Source: Actinostola sp. cb2023 (Eukaryota > Cnidaria > Anthozoa > Actiniaria > Actinostolidae). From it: 64,000 nt of DNA. The notes below the pieces were generated by a model. The model was not told the origin of the DNA. It saw only the letters and a program-made list of their open reading frames with translations, and did no database searches. Where the stretch lies: assembly GCA_033675265.1 (NCBI GenBank), contig JAUJYZ010000882.1, positions 23,501 to 87,500 of the forward strand, read 5' to 3'. A program made the position numbers and the translations under genes. Position 1 is the first letter of the stretch. Every line of letters begins with the position of its first letter. This document shows, in pieces, positions 26,368-41,300 of this stretch.

Positions 26368-29300
26368 GTATGTACTTTGACATCAACCTCCTTATCAATA
26401 CTTGTATAATATCATGTTAAAACAAGACACATAACTATGATTATTATACATTGTACTCAGTATCTGCATTCTCATTGGTCGAGAGCCTACAGATAATTCT
26501 AGCTATCAGTGCGCGCCAGCGATATTTCAGCGGTCTGATGGTTATCTGTAGGCAGTTATCTGCAAAAACGAGCCTGCGTAGGTCAGCGGATTGGTTGTTA
26601 TCTGTAGGTTACTGCAGTTCTGTCATTTTCATTCATTTGTTGTTGTTGTTGGATTGCTTATATCTTTGTATTATGAGCCAATCCACATAGACAATGTATA
26701 ATAAAACAATTCAATTGTTTTGATGATATCCGAATTATCAATGTATCGGCAAATGTTATTGGCCTCAGCCTACATTGAAAATTACGGATATCTTCAAAAC
26801 CTCATAATTGTTTAATATATTGTCCTTCCTTCTCTCCCATCGTCTACTTATTTTTTCGCCTGCCGATTATAAATCTTTTGACTCTCATACCAGTATCGAG
26901 TACCTTTTAGTTCACCATTCACCATCATTGACCATCTACTGGTCCTCTGCCATCCCCTTATCTTTTCGATTTCTACCCGTCTCTTTCAAATACCTTTTAT
27001 ACCGTCGTTCACCGTCTTTTGCCCTCTTCCATCTTCTTCCAACTTTTATCACCTTTGACCATCGTTCACCCCAGCTCTTTCATCCTCTTCCACGTGCACC
27101 CTCTTCCACCTTCTATCACCCTCTTCCACATACCTTTGTACACTGACCTCTATTCTCATCTTCTGCCCTTTCCACCCTCTTCACTATCATTCACTATCTT
27201 CTGACCCTCTTCCACCTTCTATCAGCCTCTTTCACATACCTTTGTACACTGACCTCTATTCTCATCCTCTGCCCTTTTCCACCCTCGTCACTATCATTCA
27301 CTATCTTCTGACCCTCTTCCACCTTCTATCAGCCTCTTTCACATATCCTTTGACATTGACCTCTATTCTCATCCTCTGCCCTTTTCCACCCTCTTCACTA
27401 TCATTCACTATATCTTCTGACTCTCTTCCACCTTCTACCAGCCTCTTCCACATACCTGTACACTGACCCCCATTCTCATTTTCTGCCCTTTCCACCCTTT
27501 CCACCCTCTTCACTATCATTCACTATCTTCTGACCCTCTTCCACCTTCTATCAGCCTCTTACACTGACCCCCATTCTCATTCTCTGCCCTTTTCCACCCT
27601 CTTCACCATCATTCACTATCTTCTTACCCTCTTCCACCTTCTATCAGCCTCGACCACATATCCTTCGACATTGACCTCTATTCTCATCACCTACCCTTTT
27701 CCACCCTCTTCACTATCATTCACTATCTTCTGACCCACTTCCACTATCTAGCAGCCTCTTCCACATACCTTTGTACACTGACCACCATTCTCATCATCTA
27801 CCCTTTACCACCCTCTTCACTATCATTCACTATCTTCTGACCCTCTTCCACCTCCTATCAGCCTCTTCCACATACCTATACGCTGACCACCATTCTCATC
27901 ATCTACCCTTTTCCACCCTCTTCACTATCATTCACTATCTTCTGGCCCTCTTCCACCTTCTATCACCCTCTTCCACCTCCTATCAGCCTCTTCCACATAC
28001 CTATACGCTGACCACCATTCTCATCATCTACCCTTTTCCACCCTCTTCACTATCTCTCACTATCTTCTGGCCCTCTTCCACCTTCTATCACCCTCTTCCA
28101 CCTTCTATCACCCTCTTCCACCTTCTATCACCCTCTTCCACCCTCATCAGCCTCTTCCACATACCTGTACACTGACCTCTATTCTCATCCCCATTTGTCC
28201 TCCTCTGCTCTTTTCGACCCTCTTTACCATCATTCTAACGACAAATAATATATTCCAGCAATTGCTGAATGTCATGACTACCAAATGCTTGACGCAATCG
28301 ATCGCCGTGTGAACAACACCGTCATCACCGACTACTGTGACGACAGCATTGATTCTGACACGTGGTACAGAATATCTGGAGCAGCAGGAAACCAGATCCC
28401 TACGTCATCATGTATGAAACAAAATCATTGCGGTGTACGTTACCCAATGTACATCCAGAGTAGCCACCCATCTGTTAAGCATCAAGAAGTTCGGGCTAGT
28501 TATTGCAAAGTCAGTGGACCTAATTGTTGTGACACTCGGGGATCGGTGTCTGTTCGTCACTGTGGAGAGTTCTATGTTTATAAGGGAATTAGTCTCAAAT
28601 GTCCATCAACCAAAGTCTGTGCAACATACAAAGAAGGTGAGATAGTGATCCCGCTGCGATCTTATTTGTATGTAATATAGACCAGGTCCGGTAGTCGGGA
28701 TGGGGCGCGTTTAGGGGAGGGGGAGGAGGTAGGTCGCTTGTAATATAATGAGTAGGTATGTGCGGTGAGGAGCAGGGGCAGATCTAGAGATTTTGAAAGG
28801 GGGGTGCACCACTAAGGGGCCGTAAGGCCCCTTCTTCTACGGGTGTGTGGAGGCATGCCCCCCCAGAAAAGTTTGAAATCTAGAAGCTCGAAAATGCAAT
28901 TTTCATCCATTCTGGGCATCAATGGTAGGGAGCGAGACGTGGGCGAATATGTATCGGGCCCAACTCAAAGGGGGGGCACCGGCCCCCCATGACTACCCCC
29001 CCCCCCCTTGGAGGAGCTCCAAGCCCTGACTTGGTTTGATGTGATTTTAGTAATGGATGTTCGTATTTAGCGCATTTTCACACTGACTCAAAATGCTTTA
29101 CAACTGATTGTGGACTTTTTCGGGCGTTTAGTACGTATTCACATTATGTTATTATTGATGAGTAAGGATTGTTCCCTTGCTCTGGAAGCATTTATTAAAA
29201 TAAAATCCAAGGGCTCCTCATGTTTTGATATCAGAGACTGCTAGCCACTGACTGGACTACCGTGCTGTTCTTTTTAACTTTCAATAGAAGTGTCTATAGA

Positions 29301-32300
29301 GCAATCATGAGTGTCCAAGACTAAGAGGAATAATAAGTGTCGTTTAAATATTTTCATTATTTCTTGTCGTTCCACAGTGGTACCAGTGTACGATAAAACA
29401 AGCGAATGGGTAGACTGGACCAACAGAAACGACACAGCTATCAAGTGGCAATCATTGAATGATACCTTTTTCAACAATGAGAACATCCATACAACATCTG
29501 GTACGTTGCGAAATATATAGCTACAGTCGAACCTCCCGTAAGTGACCACCCAAAATGTCAAGCTGTGTGGTCGCTTACGAGAGGCGGTCGCTCACGAGAG
29601 GATCCAATCATAGTGATTTGACTTGGAACTGAACTTTTGATATTTTGTGAAACTGGTTGCTTAACAGAGGTGGTCGCTTACGAGAGGTGGTCGCTTACGA
29701 GAGGGGATCGCTTACGAGAGGTTCCAAGCATTGCAATTTGACTTGGAACTGAACTTTTGATATTTTGTGAAACTGGTCGCTTAGCAGAGGTGGTCGCTTA
29801 CGATTGTGGTCGCAACCGGAGGTTCAACTGTATCGTACATCACGTGACGACATATTTAAATACCGTCACTCCACATCACGTGAACAGACTCTTAAATGGC
29901 TTTTTTCTTGTATCGTTTGAACCCATTTTCTGGTTACCATGTTTGGTCACGTGAAAACATACATTGGTTACTTCCTTTGTCTCTGGAAAGTATTTTTATG
30001 GTGTCACGCTACATCACGTGACATGGCATTGTTATGGTTTCTTGTATGCATGTCACGCTTTGAACGGGACGAAGTACCTCCTCAAATTCATCATTGGGGA
30101 CCTTAAGCATAAGAAAATTCTACGACGCGAACGCGAGGACGACGGCGCGCGCACTGACGAATAATGTTCAAAACGATCGTTGACGTCCGTGACGGCAATC
30201 TACGACGTGAAAACAGGTCAAATGCCGTCGTAGATTGCCGTCACGGACGTCAACGATCGTTTTGAACATTATTCGTCAGTGCGCGCGCCGTCGTCCTCAC
30301 GTTCGCGTCGTAGAATTTTCTTATGCTTAAGGTCTCCATTGTACCTATCCTTCACCCTGTGTCTAATAGCTAGCCCATGATGCCTTGCGCGCACATTGTA
30401 AATTCGTAGGCTACAAAATTCAAAATTGGTAAAATATTTCGGATTAGAAGGAAATTGAACGTTTTGTCATCGGTTTTTGCTTTTCTAGAATTCTATAGTT
30501 TTAGCAGGTGCATTTAAACGCAAAATCAAAACATTGGCGCAAGGCATTATGGGCTCGGACACAAGATCTTTAAATTGTCATGGATGCCATGCATACCACC
30601 TCAGTTGGGATGAGACTAGGCTCGTTAAGCAAAAAGATGATGTGTGATGGCTATCTATGAAATGACTTAGATGTAGCACTTGACTGACTATATGATTGTA
30701 CGGTAAATTAGGCTTGGACGAGATCCACATGTCACATGACAGCGTCATCCAATCGCAAAGTAGAAGTGTGCAATCTGTCAATCAGCTAACAATTTGCCTG
30801 TGGGTCAACGCAGTGAATGATGGTTCTTTGTTGGTGCATTTCAACTCCTCCAGAAACAAAAGCAGTAATTTTGCTTTGACTTTGACAACGAGATATATTA
30901 AATTCAGCATTGGAAAGGACAATAGGTATCATGATATTATGCTTAGATTGTTCTTTTTGTGATTTTCGTTTTACAAATACGCCTTTTCTTCCCTTGCCTT
31001 TTCTTCCCTTGCCTTCTCTTCACTTGACTTCTCTTCACTTGACTTCTCTTCCGTTGCCTTCTCTTCCCTTTCCTTCTCTTCACTTGACTTCTCTTCACTT
31101 GACTTCTCTTCTCTTGCATTCTCTTCCCTTGCCTTCTCTTCACTTGACTTCTCTTCACTTGACTTCTCTTCTCTTGCATTCTCTTCCCTTGCCTTCTCTT
31201 CATGACCACTTCTCGCCTTGCCTTGCCTTGCCTTGCCTTGCCTTGCTTTGGCTTGCCTTGCCTTGCCTTGCCTTGCCTTGCCTTGCCTTGCCTTGCCTTG
31301 CCTTGCCTTGCCTTGCCTTGCCTTGCCTTGCCTTGCCTTGCCTTGCCTTGCCTTGCCTTGCCTTGCCTTGCCTTGCCTTGCCTTGCCTTGCCTTGCCTTG
31401 CCTTGCCTTGCCTTGCCTTGCCTTGCCTTGCCTTGCCTTGCCTTGCCTTGCCTTGCCTTGCCTTGCCTTGCCTTGCCTTGCCTTGCCTTGCCTTGCCTTG
31501 CCTTGCCTTGCCTTGCCTTGCCTTGCCTTGCCTTGCCTTGCCTTGCCTTGCCTTGCCTTGCCTTGCCTTGCCTTGCCTTGCCTTGCCTTGCCTTGCCTTG
31601 CCTTGCCTTGCCTTGCCTTGCCTTGCCTTGCCTTGCCTTGCCTTGCCTTGCCTTGCCTTGCCTTGCCTTGCCTTCTCTGCCCTTGCCTTGCCTTGCCTTG
31701 CCTTGCCTTGCCTTGCCTTGCCTTGCCTTGCCTTGCCTTGCCTTGCCTTGCCTTGCCTTGCCTTGCCTTGCCTTGCCTTGCCTTGCCTTGCCTTGCCTTG
31801 CCTTGCCTTGCCTTGCCTTGCCTTGCCTTGCCTTGCCTTGCCTTGCCTTGCCTTGCCTTGCCTTGCCTTGCCTTGCCTTGCCTTGCCTTGCCTTGCCTTG
31901 CCTTGCCTTGCCTTGCCTTGCCTTGCCTTGCCTTGCCTTGCCTTGCCTTGCTTGCCTTGCCTTGCCTTGCCTTGCCTTGCCTTGCCTTGCCTTGCCTTGC
32001 CTTGCCTTGCCTTGCCTTGCCTTGCCTTGCCTTGCCTTGCCTTGCCTTGCCTTGCCTTGCCTTGCCTTGCCTTGCCTTGCCTTGCCTTGCCTTCTCTGCC
32101 CTTGCCTTGCTAGCTCGTCTCGTCTTGTCTCATCACGCCTTCTCCTTTCTTCTCTTCTCTTCTGTTCCATTTTACTCTACCCTTCTCTTCCTTGAATGAC
32201 GAAAGGACAATTAATAAATACTCTATACCTTACTTTGTAGAACTGTCCATACCTACATCTGCGACAACACATGGCATCACGTGTGTGCCACGTGGGAATC

Positions 32301-35300
32301 AAACTGGGGTGTTTGGCACGTGTTTAAAGATGGAGTCATAATCGGAAAAGGGATACATCTTGGAGACCAAGTGATAATGAAAGGTAAAACTCCTGGGGTT
32401 ATTCCTTTGCGAAAAACTCTGTATTGCAGGAAAATTGATCGCTCCAGTTTTTTTTGACTGAAGACGTTTCTCTTAGTCGACTGACAATTTGTGATGGATA
32501 CGATAGTATTTAATTTCGCGATCGATCACAAAAAGGTCGCCGATTACGAAAACTGCATCGACACCGAAAAGAGTCGTTCACTCACAAAAATTCGATTAAT
32601 GACTGAAATAACTTGATTATTCGCAAATACTCTGTATTGCAGGAAAACTGTGATCGCTCCAGTTTGTTTGACCGAAGACGTTTTTCTTAGTCTGTGAGGA
32701 CTAGAACTATAGGCCTTGTTAATAAAACTGTAATTACAAGGACCTTCAACATTTTACACAATTGAAATCCCATAATTACTCGGCGGGCTGCCTGTGGCAC
32801 GCCGAGTTGAAAAATGGGCTTTCACTTTCCCATGGCCACAAATCGCAACTGGGTACCAATGCGCATGCGTTCTGTAGAGCTGTACCGCTGAGAAAACCGA
32901 AGGCTCAATGCTCATTGCAGACCCACCGAGTGAATACTTATAGAACATCTTGTAAATTTTATTATGAATTCCTTCTTCAGCCACAATTCGCAACTGGGTA
33001 CCAATGCGCATGCGTTCTGTAGAGCTGTACCGCTGAGAAAACCGAAGGATCAATGCTCATTGTAAATTTTATTATGAATTCCTTCTTCAGCGAACGGACT
33101 AGTGCAGCTGCGTGCCACAAACACTAATGCTTCCCAAAATGCCTCGGGCGCTCCCGTTGTCAAGGTTACTAATGTCAACATATGGAAGCAAGTGTTGCAA
33201 GGACACGTGATTGTCCAGATGTCGTATGGATGCAGCCTACATCGTCATAGTCAAGGTTCTTTCATACGATGGACGATACTGGATGGTTCTGCCAATGTGG
33301 CAAACAAACGAATTCCAGCCACTTGCCTTGGATCAACCGGTAAGTATTTACATGATATCAATGACGTCATTTCCGGTGTCGTGAGGAAGTTTCATCAGCT
33401 GAATTGCACCTTTTCAATAGAATACTCTCTGCTTGATAACACATGGGGGACAGTGTTTACCCGTCATTTGAAGGCAGATAATGAGATTCAAGGACTTTTA
33501 CCATCTGATTGAAAACCAAGCAATAGAATACTCTCTGGTTGATAACACATGGAGGGCAGTGTTTGCCCGTCATTTGAAGGCAGATAATGAGATTCAAGGA
33601 CTTTTACCAGCTGATTGAAAACCAAGCAATAGAATACTCTCTCTGGTTGATAGTACATGAAGTGCAGTGTTTGCCTGTCATTTGAAGGCAGATAATGAGA
33701 TTCAAGGACTTTTACCAGCTGATTGAAAACCAAGCAATAGAATACTCTCTGGTTGATAGTACATGAAGTGCAGTATTTGCCTCTCATTTGAAGCAAATAA
33801 TGAGATTCAAGGACTTTTACCAGCTGATTGAAAACCAAGCAATAGAATACTCTCTGGTTGATAACACATGAAGGGCAGTGTTTGCCTGTCATTTGAAGGC
33901 AGATAATGAGATTCAAGGACTTTTTGTAACAGTTATTGACATGTTAATTAAGTAAATTCCAACCTCTTGCAAGGGACCACAATTGTTACCAGGAAAAGTG
34001 TCTACTTATAAAACAATACCTGCTGCAATCTCTCTACACCCAAAAATAGTAATAATAAATAATTTTTAATATTTTTTTATTTATATTTATATAGCGCTAT
34101 TTCCAATAAATACTGGCAACATTTAAAACCCCAATCCATACCAACAATCGCAAATTGCGAACACTAAAATCCCTTCGCACCACACCTCACTTCCCTTCCT
34201 CTGGAAAAGACGCACGTGTAAATTCTGTGTAAATTTTGTGTAAATTCTTGAAAATTCGTGCAAATGTTCAAAACCATGTAAAGTTAATGTACATAATTTA
34301 TTGTATTCAGTATATAAATTTAGTAAAGTATATTATGACCAAAATTCAGAGATATTTGTAATTTGCTTTCATTGTACTGGGGTACCTGACTTTGATTAGT
34401 CTACAAACTATTTTCAGGTATCCCAACACCTGACTATCTGCAAAAAATTATACCTTATTTATTAATATTGTAAAAAAAATAGTGTAAATGGAATAAAAAT
34501 CTAACAAAAATCTAATCTAACAACATTTACACAGAATTTACACAGAATTTACACAGAATTTACACAGAATTTACACAGAATTTACACAGAATTTACACAG
34601 AATTTACACAGAATTTACACAGAATTTACACAGAATTTACACAGAATTTACACAGAATTTACACAGAATTTACACAGAATTTACACAGAATTTACGCTCA
34701 AACAATACCCTACAAAACGTTTACTTAAACTATATTGCGTTCTCATTCAAAGCTTCGACGCTGGTTTTTAGATCTACTGATATCAACAGAGATACATCAG
34801 GCTCATTCTACAGCCCTTGGTACAACAGATCATCAAAGTCCAATAAAGAGTGTCTTAGATTTAGATACAAGACATATCATACAGGCAAAGTGCGTTTGTC
34901 CATACACCAGAGCCTGCAAACCCCTGCTCTTGAAGAAGTTCCATTGTGGATTCAAGAAAATGTAAAATCTTCGAATGTTTGGCATGTTGGTCAAGTGCCG
35001 ATTACAACTACTTCGTCTTATAGAGTAAGTATTGTCAAAGTTCCTACTTGACGTATCCTTGAAAATAATGTCGCTCCGTTTACTGGTTTTCCATATCTCC
35101 TTATATTTGAACATAAAATTCCATATTTGGTATATATACGTCTTATTAACCGAGCGCTAGGTCCGTACAGGAAGTTATGGACCAAGTTTTCCGCCACGGC
35201 CTTATGGCCCAAGCGCGTGGCGCGCGGGCCATAAAAAGTGGGGGGAAAGCGAGGATCCATAACTTCCCGTACGGACCGAGCAAGCGAGGTTAATAAGATA

Positions 35301-38300
35301 TTTATTATATAGCTTTTCCTTACTTTTCTGTTTTCAGCGGGCCGTGCGGGAAGTTACGGCCCACTAATTGACCGATAAGAACGCACGTAGTATATCTGTG
35401 CTATATAATAATAACTGTTAATACCTTGACGTATAGAGTAACTGCGTGCATTCGATGTTTCTACTCGCCATAAAAATAATTCCTAAAGAAATTCTACTTT
35501 TTGAGGTCAATACAGCTCATGCTTTCCATTTATCGGCAGTTTCCACCGAAATTTACAACGAATATTAATATTTGTATGGTTTCTTTGAAATAATTAATGC
35601 GCGAAAAAAATTTTTTGTTATTTCTTCCAGCTTACCATAAAAGGGCATATAAATAAGCTTGGTTGCATAGCTATTGGAGGAATGCACGTAACAGACCCTT
35701 ACGGCTGCGACATGTTTCCTATTAGTCGTCAAACCAGAGATGGTGAGTAAACGATGTATAAAACAATCAGGCCTGTTTAAAAGACTTTATACTTTAATTC
35801 ATGCGATATTTCTATTGGTCCTAATCATTGGATAAACGCACGCTGGCCTAACCTTGGAAATTCATTGGAAATTCTTTGGAAATATCCAAAACCTTGGAAA
35901 TTCTTTGGAACTGTCCAAGACTTTGGAAATTCTTTAGAAATGTCCAAAGTCCTGAAAATTCATTGGGAATTGAATGTCCAAAAATTCTGTGGAAATGTCC
36001 AAAACCCGGAAATTATGTGGAATTGTCCAAAACCTTGGAAATTCTTTGCAAATGTCCAAAATCTTGGAAATTCTTTGCAAAATGTCCAAAATCTTGGAAA
36101 TTATTTGCAAATGTACCAAACCCTGGAAATTATATGGAAATTTCCAATGAATTCATATTTGGGAAGCTAATTCCATATTTGGAAGAAAACATCGTTATCG
36201 AAAAAACAAATCCCATATTCGTCAAACTATAATTATGTAGTTACATATTTAAAATAAGCAAAATTCCACGTTTGGTAGAAACATTCCATATATGGTAGAA
36301 CATTTCCATATTAGGTAGCAGGCTATTTCTCTCAGCTCTTATTTCACATTATGTATTTTGTAGGTTGTTCCAGATCAGTCAATCTTACGAGTTCAACTGG
36401 TGAAATCACATCGCCAAATTACCCTGCTCCTTATGAACAAAACTTTACGAATTGCTGGAATATACAAGTCCAGGAAGGTCACGTGATACAACTTGAGTTC
36501 AGAGCGTTTGATCTGAAATATTCCAGAAATTGCGCACGAGACTATCTTGCTGTGTATGACTCGGCGATAAGTTCCAACTCACCACTCGGGCGATACTGTG
36601 GTTCGATGTATCCGAGGATTCTCGAATCTCCAAGAAATGTTTTGAAACTGGTCTTCAAGTCAGCTGGAGGATCGTACAATAGTGGATTTAGGATTCAGTA
36701 TTCTTCTGCTCACGGTAAGAAAAAAAAATCCGCTGTACCGAAAAATGGCGGCTGTACATTTTACCCAGTAATCCTTTGCGAACCTAAAGTACCACTTAGA
36801 TCTACAAACTGTCTGACACGTTCACATAATTAAAGCAGGTAACAGCTTCATAATTAACCTAAATTAGGTTGATCTCCTTCTTCTCCTTCTTCTCCTTCTT
36901 CTCCTTCTTCTCCTTCTTCTGTTTCTTCTTGTTTTTCTTCTACTTCTGCTTTTATGTGCTCTTTGTTCTTCTCTCTAGCTTCTTCTGATTTTCCTATGCC
37001 TTCTCCTCTTCTTCTTCGTTTCCTTCTTTGTCCATTTTTATCGTCAGTACGACCATATTATTATATCATATAATTAAATTTAAATCCATAGAAATTTACA
37101 GCATAATAGACTTCTACGAATTCAAAGAACCACTTTTAGTGCTAATGGAAATCTGAAATTCTTGTAAGTATTAATTGAAAGCAATATTAGTAAAGGTTCA
37201 GACACGGTACAATATTGCGCGCAACAAAGAATCAAATACTTTTCTGAAGTTTAAGAAAAAGTTTTCGCCTCAAAATGCTCAATAAACAACAGTACAGTAG
37301 CATGAATTCAGCATGAATAAATTACAACTCACTCCTCTACGTCACAGACCAGACCTCTTTGTGATTGATCATATTCGGTAAAAAAGCACAGGGATCCCAA
37401 ATTAGACAGTTTTCTGTCCATTGAAGACTTATAAAACATACAAGAACGCGCCAAAATCAATTTATTTTTCGAAATTCCATATAAGTTATATTTTTATTTA
37501 AAAAAAATAAAAAAAATATGAGTGATAGGCACTTTAATTGTTTTTCATTTGTCTTAATATATGTAATAATACTATGCCTACTTTTTTGAATGTTTTTCAA
37601 TAATTTTATAATTTTTAAATTTTTATAGTTTCATTTTATAAGTTATTTCATTTAGTTTACATATACTGTTGGAATTTATACGTTTTATATAAGAGAGGGC
37701 TCACTTGACTTCCTCTGTAAATATATTATTTATTATTATTCTTTATTACTATTATTAGTATTGCCTGTAGCATGTACGATTTCAGCGCGTGTCCATCTTT
37801 ATAACTTGCGTCAATATTATAATGGCAGTTGGTATTGCAGCCGGAGGTGGACACACGCTGCAACAGTTGCCAGTTTGTGAATCTAAGTTTCAGCAAAATC
37901 GGCGAAACCAAAATAAACAGGTTATGTATTTTAGCAAGAGAAAATGAGGTAAGAGAAGGAATCCCTGGTACCACATCATGTGCCCCGTTAATTCTATTTT
38001 TAGATCGAAGCTATTTTTAGCTTTAGTTACCATGCACGCGCAACCACTCTTGACTTGTAGAATTTTAAAATACTCAACCTTACCTTGGTTTTTCCTTTCA
38101 AAAACTTTTTATGTTTTGCCATTAAAAAGAAAAGCAAAAGACTACACAGCTTCTGCTCCAAGACAACAAAGCAAAACAAAACTGAGCGAAACAATATCGT
38201 CAACTCTCTGAGAAAAGGCCACAATTTAATTCTCTAATACCCCGTTCACACCAAACCTTGTTTAGTTAAACTGAGTTTATTCTCGCTTCTCTAATTCGAT

Positions 38301-41300
38301 GGCATTTGATTTCACAAGAATCAAACTACCTGGAATTTCTACTGTGCAACAGAAAGGACAGTTTACCAGTAATTTTGTGCCAAAGGTTGCATGGCGTTTG
38401 TAGATAATGAATTTCCTAAACCCGTTTAGTTAAACCCGACCTTAAAACATGTTTAAGCCTTGGTGTGAACGGGGTATCAGACTCATTGAAGGATTTTACA
38501 AATACTCAGGCGAATTAATTGAGCAAAAGTAAGGTGCTACAAATATAAACTACACAATTTTAATACGATCAAAGTCAAAGCAATCACGAAAACAAACTCT
38601 AAAGTTAAAGTGGTCTTACCGGCACTTGTTCCCTGCTGACAGAGCAAGGAACGGCACTTGTAGTTGTATTCAACAATTACGAAGTCCAAGCGTTATTCTC
38701 AGGTTGGAAAACACGAAGGAACTGCTTTACAAGAGCCAACATCACCAAAACCTTGAAGCACCAGCCATATTGTGGACATGAACATTTAATTCAACCATCT
38801 GCAGTCCTACAAGACGCCGGCTACAACAATTAAAACGACTCCTTGCACTTTTTAATAATTATCGGTTTTCTCTGTCGAAGGACATGGGTAACTGAAGCTG
38901 TTTTCCTCTATTTAGAATCGTCTCAAGTGTCCCAAATTCACAATAATTTCAGTCAAATCCCAAAAGGATAATTTGGTAAAATCCTATAATTATTGAGTTT
39001 TCGAAGTAAAAATTTGTAAAATGTTCCAGAAAATTGAGAAGATTTTCTTCGCTCAATTTTGACTTTTCATATCAAAACCGTGCGTAACGGCCTGCGCGAC
39101 CTCGCCTTATATGATCTGACCAATCACGTTCCGTTCTAAAGATAGATTGATTCTAAAAATAGAATTAACGGGGCACATGATGGGTCAAGAGCCCAATACC
39201 AGGGATTCCTTCTCTTACCTCATTTTCTCTTGATTTTAGTCATGAATTTGAATGCTGTTATATTTATAACCTGTTAATTTTGGTTTCGTCGATTTTGCTG
39301 AAACTTAGTTCGGATATTCACCAAGTCAATTGAACACGATTCACAAACTTCACACAAAAATATCGGAATTTTTTTTTTTTGAGCGCGTTTTTAAAAGTAG
39401 CGAGAACAAGGTCCATTGTAGCTCCGATATCACTAAGAATATTTGCGGAAAGGGAAATCGAATTATGTTATAATATTGCCAAATAATAGCTTCAACTTTC
39501 TCCAAGTCTGATAGTCCATCACGCGAATATTAAAAAACATGACGAGCCCCGACCCTAACATTTTTGTTTTGCGAAGCAAAAAAAGCCTCGCAGCATGATT
39601 ATTTGTGGTGGATTAACACAGCGGGGTTGTATACCCGATACATCGGTGTAGGCCAGGCTCATGCTGGGACGTGAATTACTAGTCGTAGATTTATACTTAC
39701 TGATTTTAGAAAGATATGGCCAATAAGTGAATAAGATAAATTTTGTCTCTATTAAAATAATATTGATATTGATCAAACGTTCAATGCTCTACCCATAGAA
39801 TATCGAGCGAGTCAGGCGTGCCGCTACAAATCATTGCCGGTTTAGCAATACAAATTAAGTTGAGTTGTCAGCCTACTTTGCGGTTAGTATTTTAGTCTGT
39901 GTTTCAAGTTCAATGCTTTACCCATAGAATATCAGGCGTGCCACCCGAACAATCTACCCTGCCTTCAGGTGCGCCACCCAAAAGCATTGGGGTTTAGCAA
40001 TATAAAGTTGAGTACTCTGCGATTTATAGTCACATTAGTCTGTGTCGGTTTCAGAACGTTTGCAGCATAAAATCCCGTATTTGTCTCAAAGTCAGACGAG
40101 CAATACCTGAATGTACTCGACGAATATCTTACCCACATTTCCAGGTGACATTTTCCATATTTTAGACAATCCAACAGTGAAAATAAAGCTCACAAAGAAT
40201 TATATTTTGATTCTAGCGCCAAAACTCGTCGATGACCCGCAATTGTTTATCATGTTGTGTAAGAATTGTCTGTGATTAATGTGTCAGTAGAACGAATCTT
40301 ATTGGACCAAGACTAATTGGCTTTGCGAACTAGTAACCCTAGGCAAACATATCACAGCTATCCTGCTGGGACAAAAAGTTTGGGGTCGGGGCTCCTCATC
40401 TGAAATAAAACTTCCGCCATAAGTTGCGTCTGGAATTTCGACGGAGTCACCTTTTAAAGTGGTAGAGCGCGCAAAATCAAAACATTGGCGCAAAGTATTA
40501 TTTTTGAAGACATAGAAAACGAGAGCGCGTGCTATGTGCAGATTCATAGCACGAGGGGACTGATCAGATGATCAGAACACGAGAGAAGTGTTAAGAGAAG
40601 CACGACGCGTAGCGGTCAACACTTCTCAAGTGTTCTGATCAGTCCCCAAGTGCTATAAATCTGCACATAGCACAGCGGACAAGTTTTCTATTTCTTTTAT
40701 AAAATAATACGCATCCTTTGGCCAATCAGAGCGCGCGTTATATCATAGTTATTTTATAAAGTGTAATATCAATCCTGAAGTAGTGGCTTCGTAAAAGCTC
40801 GCTGCAACTGCGCAATAGACCTTTTTACCGATACGGCGGCCATTTTGTATTCTATTGATTTGGCTAAAACATTATGGGATACTCAGGGTGCAAATGACCC
40901 AAAAACTGTAGAGAGTGGAGTCGCGTCAATATATTATTTTTCTATGTCGCTCTAACCATAGTGTTGTATGACTTAATATCTACATGTGTTGTGTATCGTT
41001 GTATAATTTGTTATACAAATTCATTGCTTTAAATTAGGTTTTCGTAGTTTTTCATGGCCAAATGGTTACTAGCTTGCACCCTGGGCATCCCATAATTTCT
41101 CCATAATTCAAGATGGCCGCCATGTCGGTAAAAAGGTCTATTAATATGTATTATTTTATCTTGAAATAGTTAATTAATTTAATCAGTTAACTAATTAATT
41201 AATTAATTATCTTGTATTAAATTCCAGGAGGCTTGGTTACAATTTTCTTAGGGAAATCAAGCCAACAACTTTCAACCCTTTAACTGAGCTTCAAATACTG

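Larger units (their letters stand above)
36715..41227. other. Receptor intron region where one exon is expected but not recognised
   Basis: The CUB exon ends in phase 1 and the first LRR exon starts in phase 2, so at least one exon (probably the cysteine-rich cap before the LRRs) should be here if this is one gene. I found no convincing candidate. The interval has a (TTCTCC) tract at about 36873-36920 and the inverted-repeat elements at 37882, 40530 and 40813. Confidence 0.5.

Noticed and set aside
30910..32199. Open frames of 303-429 codons ('LALPC' or 'ARQGK' repeats) on both strands
   Set aside because: Produced by the CCTTG pentanucleotide, which has no stop in any frame.
33339..33512. 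Extension of pentraxin exon 3 to a stop at 33512
   Set aside because: A good GTAAGT donor follows at 33340 and the extension runs into the 105-bp tandem repeat.
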